64,000 nucleotides of DNA from Arcicella aquatica (GTDB taxonomy: Bacteria > Bacteroidota > Bacteroidia > Cytophagales > Spirosomataceae). Positions 53,173-60,545 of the stretch are shown here, in pieces (positions within the stretch are counted from its first letter, which is position 1; every line of letters begins with the position of its first letter). The notes under the pieces were generated by a model that made no database searches, was not told the origin of the DNA, and worked only from the letters and a program-made list of their open reading frames with translations. The stretch lies in assembly GCF_034928825.1 (NCBI RefSeq), contig NZ_JAYFUL010000025.1, forward strand, positions 12,534 to 76,533, written 5' to 3'. The translations under genes were made by a program, and so were the position numbers.

Positions 53173-54256
53173 AATAGTATTGATAGAAGACCAGTTGCAG
53201 TTGGCAGAGAATACCAAGACAATCCTTGAAATCAATGGGTTTAATTGTTATGTAGCAAATAGAGGACAGGAAGGGTTAGACCTAATAGAGCATATCAATC
53301 CATGTTTGGTGGTTTGTGATATTAACTTGGATGAAATTGATGGATATGAAATTTTGAGACAGATAAGGTCAAATCCTCGGTTTGTTAGTTTGCCCTTTAT
53401 TTTTCTAACAGCCAGAGCTGATTTTGTGGATAAAAGAAGAGGCATGAATGCAGGGGCAGATGATTTTTTGACAAAACCTTTTAATGCCCGCGACTTGGTA
53501 GAAACTATTCGTGCGCGTTTGGAGATGAGTAGTCAGAAGAATGAATCTGTAGGCATTGAAATTAAAAAGAATGCCATTGATGTATTTTATCATGTTTCCA
53601 ATCATGAATATCTTACGCCACTCAATGGGATTCTTAATCTAAGTGAAATATCACTAGATATGGTTAGAAATAACCAATATAAAGACATAGAACCATTACT
53701 TGAAGGAATTTATGCTTCTGGGGCTAGGATGTTGAGAACCACTAGAAAGCTATTATGGTATAATCAATTATCCAACATGGTCAATCCTTGGGAAAAAACA
53801 TTGAAATCATTTAATAGCAAACTCAATGTACCTGAATTGCTTAATGAAATCATCAGAGAAGTTACCAAAAGCTCATTAAAGGTATTAGACATCAATGTTA
53901 AATCACACGTTTCAAACTTATACGGTTATCAAGAGGATTTAATCAAGATAATGTTTACTGAGCTATTCCAAAACGCTGTGAATTTTGCAGACCCTAGTCG
54001 TAAAGTGTTTTCGGAAGATAGGTTAGAAAATCAGATGTTTGTGTTAATTATTCGCAATAACTACTTTGGAAAATATACGATTAAGACAGATGATATAAAA
54101 CCATTTTTTCAAGCACATAATCCTAAAGATATGAAAGGAACTGGTTTGGGTTTGTATATCGTAAAAGAATGGGTTGAGTCAATTAATGGAGAATTTGAAG
54201 TAAATGGAGAGGGTCAATTATTCGACGTAGTTATTAAGATTCCATTGAATGTTTAG
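53165..54256 (+). CDS. Receiver domain fused to degenerate histidine-kinase module
   Basis: A 363-residue protein from MPKIVLIEDQLQLAENTK; it overlaps the preceding kinase stop by 8 bp. The N-terminal receiver (1-~125) has LIEDQ, phospho-acceptor Asp52 in LVVCDINLDEIDGYEI, LPFIFLTAR and DDFLTKPFNARDLVETI. After a linker comes a HisKA-like helix pair, YHVSNHEYLTPLNGILNLSE, where the usual H-E-(I/L)-R-T-P reads HEYLTP, with the acceptor His retained. A HATPase-like region follows: LFQNAVNFADPSRK, weak G1 and GTGLGLYIVKEWVESINGE. This receiver-first order suggests a phosphate-sensing hub for the paired kinase. It has no DNA-binding output. Confidence 0.85.
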   Translation: MPKIVLIEDQLQLAENTKTILEINGFNCYVANRGQEGLDLIEHINPCLVVCDINLDEIDGYEILRQIRSNPRFVSLPFIFLTARADFVDKRRGMNAGADDFLTKPFNARDLVETIRARLEMSSQKNESVGIEIKKNAIDVFYHVSNHEYLTPLNGILNLSEISLDMVRNNQYKDIEPLLEGIYASGARMLRTTRKLLWYNQLSNMVNPWEKTLKSFNSKLNVPELLNEIIREVTKSSLKVLDINVKSHVSNLYGYQEDLIKIMFTELFQNAVNFADPSRKVFSEDRLENQMFVLIIRNNYFGKYTIKTDDIKPFFQAHNPKDMKGTGLGLYIVKEWVESINGEFEVNGEGQLFDVVIKIPLNV

Positions 54257-54581
54257 TTAAAAATTACTTAGGCGGATTATATAAAGGCTTAAAGCTAATG
54301 CATTAAGCCTTTTTTTTTAATCATAATAAAAGCATTTTTATTTATTTGAATAATTTCATTCTAGTCATAAAATTATGATTATAAATCATTGAATACAGAA
54401 GCCATCATCCTGATTAAAATCACTAATACACTTCACAACAAGATAGCTCTAAGCCTAAAAACTTAGAACTACTCATAGAAATCTGTATGAAACTAATCCA
54501 ATTGCTTAGCAATAAGTCCGAGACTTCGATAAAAAGAAGTTGAAAAACTCCCTAAAAATTTATTTTAATTAATCTTATATT
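54257..54581. other. Intergenic region after the signalling cluster
   Basis: 325 nt, no gene seen. It starts with a terminator (54285-54318) and is otherwise AT-rich. Confidence 0.55.
54285..54318 (+). terminator. Terminator of the kinase/receiver-hub operon
   Basis: 8-bp stem AGGCTTAA with TTAAGCCT, followed by eight T. 30 nt after the stop. Confidence 0.8.
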
Positions 54582-55094
54582 ATGAGAGCAAATTTTACTA
54601 CTATATTGATTATAGCAATTATTTCATGTACAATGAAATCTTGTGTTAGCTCAAAAAAATACAATTTTCAAATATTAGAAAAAAAAAGGTTCTATGAAAA
54701 CTTTAAACGTTCTCAAATTGAAGTACGTGAGCTAAGAGCTAAAAACCTTACTATCACCGAGGAATACTTAAAACAAGATGAAAAAAGGAAATTTGAATTA
54801 AAGGCTATTGAAGAAATGCAGAAGGCATATAAACAAGATTCCTTAATAAGCCAAAAGCTATTGAGTGATGCTGATAATAAAATTAAAGAGTTGATGTATT
54901 TGAAAATGGAATTGACTGCGCATAGTACTCATTCAGAAAATCAGATTTCTGAATTAAATATGTATATCAAAAAACAAAATAGTACGATGAATTTATTGAC
55001 CAAAAAGCTAGTAAATGAAAGACGTTCCAAAAAAGAATTAATGATTTTTATCAAAGAAAAATTAAAAGAAAAAAATCTTTTAAAGCTAAATTGA
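54582..55094 (+). CDS. Coiled-coil lipoprotein, unknown
   Basis: A 170-residue protein with an SPII-type N-terminus (MRANFTTILIIAIISCTMKSC, lipid Cys at 21 or 16). CVSSKKYNFQI follows, which resembles the start of Bacteroidota OmpA-family lipoproteins. The remainder is almost entirely charged helix (about residues 30-165) rich in Lys/Glu/Leu heptads, such as YLKQDEKRKFELKAIEEMQKAY and LTKKLVNERRSKKELMIFIKEKLKEKNLL. No OmpA peptidoglycan-binding domain follows, so it may be a truncated relative or a periplasmic spacer. It precedes a large exported protein, but is separated from it by a hairpin and repeat. Confidence 0.7.
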   Translation: MRANFTTILIIAIISCTMKSCVSSKKYNFQILEKKRFYENFKRSQIEVRELRAKNLTITEEYLKQDEKRKFELKAIEEMQKAYKQDSLISQKLLSDADNKIKELMYLKMELTAHSTHSENQISELNMYIKKQNSTMNLLTKKLVNERRSKKELMIFIKEKLKEKNLLKLN

Positions 55095-55174
55095 TGTATG
55101 AAATTAGATAGGTTTTTTGATAGTGCTATCACTATTTGAAATATAATTCCTATTTAGGTGTGTAGTAATCTATC

Positions 55175-55208
55175 TCACCAATTCTTTTTAAGAGTTGGTG
55201 ATTTTTGT
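55175..55208 (+). terminator. Terminator of the coiled-coil lipoprotein gene
   Basis: 11-bp stem TCACCAATTCT with AGAGTTGGTGA (one G-T), short loop, then TTTTTGT. Confidence 0.75.
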
Positions 55209-55256
55209 TGATATTACTAGGTTAGTTTCCCCAGCTGTTCTATGTCTTTCAGACTT

Positions 55257-55370
55257 GGAACGATAAATAATTCGTAGTATCAGACTGCAACCGCACCCCA
55301 ACTAATGGTTTGTAAAATCATGATTAGGGCAGTTCAACAAGTACCTGAGAAGTGGACTAACGGGGTGTAA
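55257..55370 (+). repeat. Interspersed hairpin repeat, family A copy 5
   Basis: Carries AACGATAAATAATTCG, AGACTGCAACCG, CCAACTAATGGTTTGTAAAATCA and the outer stem AGTTC...GGACT before AACGGGG. The inner hairpin core is diverged. Confidence 0.65.
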
Positions 55371-55518
55371 TAAATCCTAAAAATACAAACATAATAAAAA
55401 GATTAAAGAGCATAGGTAGCTTTTTTTTTCAAAAGGATATAACTTCGTGATAACTTATCCTAGAAGAAAAATTATTAATTTCCACCATATAAATTGCTCA
55501 ACTCATAAAACTATTATT

Positions 55519-58512
55519 ATGTATCTACTACTACCCAAACACTACATCCAAACCCTTTTGTTCGTTTGCTTAATTATCGCCCCCAAGCTATTATTCGGCC
55601 AGTACATTCTGGACAAACAAGTAAAGTTTGAACAGAAAAAAGGAACAAAGCCCATCCTAAAACCGATAGAGGCCTTTTATGCCAAAGGAGATAAACTCTA
55701 TTTTATGGCTGATAATAGTATTACTATTACCGATAATAATGGATTATTAGTGGACAAAATCCCTGCGGTAAAACAGGTATCTTTAGGATATAAAAACACT
55801 ATTGGTAAAATTCCAGTAGATGCTGACAATAATTTTTATGATTTCGATGATTGGAAAACAATCAAAAAATACTCAGCTAATAGAACATTACTTAATACAT
55901 TTGATGTATCTGCCTATGCTGACTATTACGCTCGGGTTAATTATATTGAAATTGATAATGACAATAATCTATATTTTAGTGGTGGAAGTAGCTTTATTAC
56001 AGTACTAAGTAAAGATGGCATTTGGTTAAGACAAATAGGTAAAGCAGGCAATAAAGATGGAGAGTTTAGTGAACAGATTACTAAAATTGTTGTTTCTAAA
56101 TCAGGAACTATCTATGCAAGGTCTGGTAATGGTAATGTAAGTGATAAAATACAGATATTTAATAAGGATGGTGGATTCCTCAGGAAAATAGCCCTACAGC
56201 AAGAGATAAGTGAATTTTGTGTTGATAACGACGACAATGTTTACATTATAAAAGCTGGGGATAACAGTATTTATCCTTATGATAAAACAGGCAAAGCTTT
56301 AACTCCCTTGGCTGTTAGCACCAATAAAAATATTAGTCCAAAATACATAGTAAAGAAAAGTGATAACAAAATAATTGCCTATTGTAAAAATGCTGAAACT
56401 ACAGGTTACGAATTTTATGATGTAGATGCAAACACTAAAAGCGATATCGTTATTACAGCTAGTGATGCAGACTATCCCACCAGAATTTTAGACGCCCAGA
56501 TTAATCCTATTACACAGAATATTACCTTTTTAGATGAATATAAAGTAGTTACCTATGATAAAAACTTTAAGGTAGTGAAATCTGCCCAAAACTTTGATAA
56601 GGGTATCGTAACTAAAAAACATCCAAATTTATTTGCATTTGATAGCAAAGGCGAGGCCTATTTTTTGAATGAGTTAGACATGGTTACTAAAACGTATGAA
56701 TTATATGCTGCAAGTAACCCAGATACTCCTTTATGCAAAATAAAAGCTGATTATTATATCAATAAAATAATCATAGATAAAGACTCGTTGAACAATCCAA
56801 TCATCCTAGCTACTACCGTATATTCGGTTAGTTCATATTCATTTGCAGGAACTCTTATCAAGAAAAACATTAAACCAATATCAGCCTCAATAGGTGTATT
56901 GAATAAAAACCCAGATGGAACCTTTAGTTTATTAAGTACTGGACCATACTCACTTCAAAAATATGATTCAAATTTTAAATTAATCTCAAGTCAATATCTT
57001 GATGCCTCTTCTTTTAATGATTTTATAGAAACATCAGACGGGTATTTGCATACTATTGTTGAATCCTCACATACTTTAAGACTCGAAGCATTTAATAGTA
57101 AAGGGAAAAATATCAACAAAACTAATTTTGATGTAAATTATCCATCAGGGTCGTTTATTAGAGCTTTTAATAATCAGCTAATTATAGCAGGGCCTTATAT
57201 GGATTTCTTTTCTGTCCTTAATTTCAAATATGATAATACCTTACAACCTAATTATGTTAATGGACCAAGTAGTATTAATCCAACAACGTTTGATAAAGGT
57301 TTGGACTTATCAACAATATATAGCTCGTCTGCCAAAAATATAACCTATAAATTAGTTAGTGGCGAAAGTGTAAAAATAAGCAGTGGAGGTATTTTGGAAG
57401 TACTGAAAGGAGGAGAGTCGATTATAGAAGTAATATCGCCCGCAACGAGCATATATAATGGCGCTACTAAAAAGGTTCTGGTAACTGTCAATAAGACTAC
57501 ACCCACTGTAACAGGCGTTGAGAATATTAACAAAACAACTGTTGATTCAGATTTTGTATTGAATATCAAAAGTAATGCAACTGATAAACCTACCATACTA
57601 TTGGAGTCAGGAAGTGCTATTAGCTTTGATACTAAAACGAATACTGTCAAAATACTTAAAACAGGCGTTAGTAAACTAAAAGTTTATGCTCCTGAAACAG
57701 ACCTTTATAAGGCGTATTCTTATACAATACTGGTTACTGTTTCGACAGCACCTAAACTAACTCCCGACCTTTCAGTGGATGATATTACTAAGAAAATAGA
57801 TGCTGCTGACTTTACGCTGGTTCCTACTACAAAATCTGATGGAGAAATAATATTTAGTGTTGTTGAAGGAGATGCCATAGAGGTATCGTTACAGGGGAAG
57901 GTTAAAATACTAAAAGCTGGAGTTGTTAGGGTATTCATTTCTCAATCAGAAACAGATAAATATTTGGCAAAGGGTCTAATAATTACCATTACTATAGAAA
58001 AACTAGATCAAGCCATTGATGCTGGTACTGTTCCAACCTCCTTATATCTGAACAGTACAGGTTTTGATATAAATCCGACATCAAATTCGGGCTTGGGCGT
58101 TAGTACAAAAATAGTAAGTGGCCCTGCCAAACTAGAAGGAAAACGAGTAGTATTATTAGGCAACGCAGGAGTTATAGAAATGGAATTTAGCCAAGCAGGT
58201 GATGCCAAATACAAGGCTGCTACTACCCTGAAGAAATCTGTGGAGGTAAAATTGGTACTAGCGAATTTAGAAGAGCCATCAGATGCATCAGTAAAAGTAT
58301 TTCCTAATCCCGTTGCCACAACATTACAACTTCGGTCAGACGGAAAACCATTTGGTTTACAAATTATATCAATGTTAGGCACGGTAGTGTTTGAAAAAGA
58401 GATTACCAAAGAAGAAACAGAGATAGATTTAAACGGTATTAAACCAGGAAACTATGTATTGATTATTCAGAAAAACAACAAGCTTGAATATATTAAAATA
58501 CAAAAACAGTAA
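55519..58512 (+). CDS. Large secreted propeller/Ig-like protein with T9SS sorting domain
   Basis: A 997-residue protein from MYLLLPKHYIQTLLFVCLII, with cleavage near LLFGQYILD; a GTG 72 nt earlier is rejected. Residues ~30-590 form a beta-propeller-like region with NHL-type turns (IEIDNDNNLYFSGGSSFI, EFCVDNDDNVYIIKAG). Residues ~594-925 are four related ~85-residue Ig-like units built around phrases such as YKAYSYTILVTV and YNGATKKVLVTV. The last ~75 residues are a type IX sorting domain: SVKVFPNPVATTLQLRSDGK, GLQIISMLGTVVFEKEI, IDLNGIKPGNYVLIIQKNN. It is exported to the cell surface or medium by T9SS. Probable adhesin or sensor; no catalytic motif. A long hairpin follows. Confidence 0.88.
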   Translation: MYLLLPKHYIQTLLFVCLIIAPKLLFGQYILDKQVKFEQKKGTKPILKPIEAFYAKGDKLYFMADNSITITDNNGLLVDKIPAVKQVSLGYKNTIGKIPVDADNNFYDFDDWKTIKKYSANRTLLNTFDVSAYADYYARVNYIEIDNDNNLYFSGGSSFITVLSKDGIWLRQIGKAGNKDGEFSEQITKIVVSKSGTIYARSGNGNVSDKIQIFNKDGGFLRKIALQQEISEFCVDNDDNVYIIKAGDNSIYPYDKTGKALTPLAVSTNKNISPKYIVKKSDNKIIAYCKNAETTGYEFYDVDANTKSDIVITASDADYPTRILDAQINPITQNITFLDEYKVVTYDKNFKVVKSAQNFDKGIVTKKHPNLFAFDSKGEAYFLNELDMVTKTYELYAASNPDTPLCKIKADYYINKIIIDKDSLNNPIILATTVYSVSSYSFAGTLIKKNIKPISASIGVLNKNPDGTFSLLSTGPYSLQKYDSNFKLISSQYLDASSFNDFIETSDGYLHTIVESSHTLRLEAFNSKGKNINKTNFDVNYPSGSFIRAFNNQLIIAGPYMDFFSVLNFKYDNTLQPNYVNGPSSINPTTFDKGLDLSTIYSSSAKNITYKLVSGESVKISSGGILEVLKGGESIIEVISPATSIYNGATKKVLVTVNKTTPTVTGVENINKTTVDSDFVLNIKSNATDKPTILLESGSAISFDTKTNTVKILKTGVSKLKVYAPETDLYKAYSYTILVTVSTAPKLTPDLSVDDITKKIDAADFTLVPTTKSDGEIIFSVVEGDAIEVSLQGKVKILKAGVVRVFISQSETDKYLAKGLIITITIEKLDQAIDAGTVPTSLYLNSTGFDINPTSNSGLGVSTKIVSGPAKLEGKRVVLLGNAGVIEMEFSQAGDAKYKAATTLKKSVEVKLVLANLEEPSDASVKVFPNPVATTLQLRSDGKPFGLQIISMLGTVVFEKEITKEETEIDLNGIKPGNYVLIIQKNNKLEYIKIQKQ

Positions 58513-58527
58513 TTGTAACAATTTATA

Positions 58528-58566
58528 TCTACACCATATTCTGTGATACACAGAATATGGTGTAGA
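58528..58566. terminator. Hairpin terminator after the T9SS protein
   Basis: Perfect 18-bp stem (58528-58545 with 58549-58566), 3-nt loop ATA. No T-run on either side, so likely a stable 3' end or bidirectional block. Confidence 0.65.
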
Positions 58567-58650
58567 TTAAGAATCTATATGTTGTTAGTAAAGACAATAA
58601 TGTTAAAACTCGGTATTTTCACTACCTTTCCTGATATCCATTAACCGAAT

Positions 58651-59184
58651 TTATTCAAAAATTCTTTCTATCCTCGAAATATCACTTCCCAAAAACTCTT
58701 GCTCTTCTATTGTCCATTTTTTTTGTAATTCGATAACTATATGTTGGTCATCATCTCCTTTACTAAAAATCGTTTCTGATATAACTCTTAGCAACCTATC
58801 TCTACTAGAAGAAAAATATGCATCTGTTAACTTTCTGAGAAATTCTACATCTATATTCATACCCCTCTTTAATCTAACAAAAGAAAGCGTCTCAAAGTAT
58901 TCCCATGGAGTTAATATATCCATATCTTGTATGTCCATTAAACCAGCATATAAGACTGGTTTTCTATCATTGTAAAACACACTTATTTCATTCTGATTAA
59001 TGAGTTTGAAAAATTTCTCTTCAATTAACTCAAACCTTTCTTTTTCAAGGAAAAAATCATTCTCCCTCCAACCAATAACCAATATAGTTGTGACATCTGA
59101 AAAAAAATAATGAAATAATTTATTAAAGAATTTATTATATTCCTCCAACCGATAATCTTCCAAATAAATATGATATTTATACAT
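58651..59184 (-). CDS. Hypothetical protein, unknown
   Basis: A 177-residue soluble protein with no signal peptide: MYKYHIYLEDYRLEEYNKFFNKLF, DVTTILVIGWRENDFFLEKERFELI, SVFYNDRKPVLYAGLMDIQDMD, TPWEYFETLSFVRLKRGMNIDVEFLRKLTDAYF. Helices and strands alternate and the end is acidic (EEQEFLGSDISRIERIFE). It is convergent with the T9SS gene and separated by a hairpin. I do not recognise a family. Such isolated genes next to repeats can be lineage-specific; a role as an immunity or small regulator is only a guess. Confidence 0.6.
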   Translation of the reverse strand: MYKYHIYLEDYRLEEYNKFFNKLFHYFFSDVTTILVIGWRENDFFLEKERFELIEEKFFKLINQNEISVFYNDRKPVLYAGLMDIQDMDILTPWEYFETLSFVRLKRGMNIDVEFLRKLTDAYFSSSRDRLLRVISETIFSKGDDDQHIVIELQKKWTIEEQEFLGSDISRIERIFE

Positions 59185-59224
59185 ATGTTTTATTAATTAT
59201 TTAATTGGTTTACCAAAGTTTAAA

Positions 59225-59290
59225 GGATATACTCATTCTTGGCGTTGTGTTATACACTACGTCAGTGCGTCAGGCATTCTTAGAATGTAA
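59225..59290 (-). repeat. Direct-repeat family C, partial minus-strand copy
   Basis: On the minus strand reads CTAAGAATGCCTGACGCACTGACGTAGTG, then AACACAACGCCAAG, matching the right half of the copies at 11.3 and 11.9 kb. Confidence 0.7.
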
Positions 59291-59329
59291 TTTCGTTCGA
59301 TTATAGACATTTATGCATCTTCGATTATA

Positions 59330-59382
59330 TTACAATGAAAAAGCGGTCAGAAATTAATTTTCCGACCGCTTTTTCATTGTAA
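59330..59382. terminator. Bidirectional terminator with AAAAAGCGGTC core
   Basis: Perfect 19-bp stem (59330-59348 with 59364-59382), 15-nt loop. Core AAGCGGTCAGAAA is shared with 44831-44872. Confidence 0.8.
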
Positions 59383-59415
59383 AAATTTAGGATAACGATA
59401 TTAGATAGCACTCAA

Positions 59416-59586
59416 TTACCTCTTCGCTTCCATCTCAGCAGCAATTTTATCAAAATCAATTGCTCCACATGAACCACAGCCTTTTGAACAACCTGCATTC
59501 TTTTTGATGCTGAAATTCTTGATAACAATATTGCCTAAGTATGCTACAGCAGCTAAAAATATGATAGCAATAATGACGTTTTCCAT
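59416..59586 (-). CDS. FeoB-associated-type Cys-rich small membrane protein
   Basis: A 56-residue protein that is easily missed. It starts with a membrane helix (MENVIIAIIFLAAVAYLGNI), then KNFSIKKNAG, the cluster CSKGCGSCG (Cys33, 37 and 40), and the end AIDFDKIAAEMEAKR. A single helix plus CxxxCxxC is typical of the FeoB-associated Cys-rich membrane proteins, which may handle iron or a metal at FeoB. No feoA/feoB is in the window. The next gene upstream on the same strand is the SuhB-like phosphatase, starting about 19 nt from its stop, so the two are co-transcribed. Confidence 0.75.
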   Translation of the reverse strand: MENVIIAIIFLAAVAYLGNIVIKNFSIKKNAGCSKGCGSCGAIDFDKIAAEMEAKR

Positions 59587-59604
59587 GATAGTCTTTATTT
59601 AATG

Positions 59605-60408
59605 TTAAGACTTTGTGATATTCCAATTGCGAACAATCACCTCCTCTAATTCAGAAAACATTCCACAGCCCGCAATTAGTTCACGTCCGAACACGAAATC
59701 GTCGCCACCTTTAAAATCTTTTACAAATCCACCTGCTTCTTGAACAATCAAAGTGCCAGCGGCTACATCCCAAGGCTTTAGATTGTATTCAAAAAAGCCC
59801 TCAAAGCGTCCGCAAGCAGTATAAGCTAAATCTACTGCGGCAGCCCCAAAACGACGAAGTCCATGTGATTTTTGCATCAATTCTTTCAAGATACCAATAT
59901 AGTTTTCCATCAATTCAAAATCATAATAAGGAAAACCTGTTGCTATCAAGCTTTCACCTAATGTTTTGGCAGAAGACACTTTAATAGGCTTTTCATTCAA
60001 ATAAGCACCTCCGCCAAGCCATGCACTAAAGCATTCGTCTCTATTGATTTCGTAAACTACGCCCAATACAATCTTGCCTTCTTTGATTAAGGCTATTGAA
60101 ATAGCAAAGACAGGCACGCCGTGGATATAATTAGTAGTGCCATCTACAGGGTCGATAATCCAAGCAAGGTCATGATTTTCGGCTTGTTCTGCTGTGCCTT
60201 CTTCTGCAATAAATCCAGCTTCAGGAACAATTTTAGAAAGCCCAGCTACTAAAAGCTCTTCTGTTTGTTTGTCAACATAAGAAACTAAATCATTCAGCCC
60301 TTTGTATTCAATACTGTCTTTACTAAATTCTGAGGCTGCTTTTCTAACAAATTCCCCCGTCTGACGGGTTAAATTGCTTACTTCTGTTGTTAGTTGTTGT
60401 AAGTTCAA
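59605..60408 (-). CDS. suhB: Inositol monophosphatase family protein (SuhB-like)
   Basis: A 267-residue phosphatase with all metal-site motifs: GFIAEEGT (Glu near residue 68), LAWIIDPVDGTTNYIHGVPVF (motif A WIxDPxDGTxNFxHG, with Tyr for Phe) and PWDVAAGTLIVQEAGG (motif B WDxAAGxLIxxEAGG). It hydrolyses inositol monophosphates or similar sugar phosphates with Mg2+, and SuhB can also bind RNA polymerase. Length is normal. It precedes the FeoB-associated small protein gene and is 137 nt from the YfhO-like gene. Confidence 0.93.
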   Translation of the reverse strand: MNLQQLTTEVSNLTRQTGEFVRKAASEFSKDSIEYKGLNDLVSYVDKQTEELLVAGLSKIVPEAGFIAEEGTAEQAENHDLAWIIDPVDGTTNYIHGVPVFAISIALIKEGKIVLGVVYEINRDECFSAWLGGGAYLNEKPIKVSSAKTLGESLIATGFPYYDFELMENYIGILKELMQKSHGLRRFGAAAVDLAYTACGRFEGFFEYNLKPWDVAAGTLIVQEAGGFVKDFKGGDDFVFGRELIAGCGMFSELEEVIVRNWNITKS

Positions 60409-60462
60409 TGAGTTATTTTGTTAACTTTATTTTCCAATCTTTCGTCCCAACTTTAAATTCGA

Positions 60463-60512
60463 TTTTACCCGCTGATATTCAGAGATTTTATACGCAGATT
60501 TGCGGTGATTTT
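60463..60512 (+). repeat. REP-like element, family B copy 2
   Basis: Reads TTTTACCCGCTGATATTCAG then TACGCAGATTTGCGGTGATT, a single-unit relative of the element at 10086-10210. It lies between the suhB and YfhO-like genes. Confidence 0.65.
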
Positions 60513-60545
60513 TAAAAAAGAAATCCGATAACCGAAACCCGACAG

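Larger units (their letters stand above)
55095..55518. other. Intergenic region with terminator and hairpin repeat
   Basis: 424 nt. A terminator lies at 55175-55208 and a family A repeat copy at 55257-55370. The last ~150 nt are AT-rich and lead to the start codon at 55519. Confidence 0.65.
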
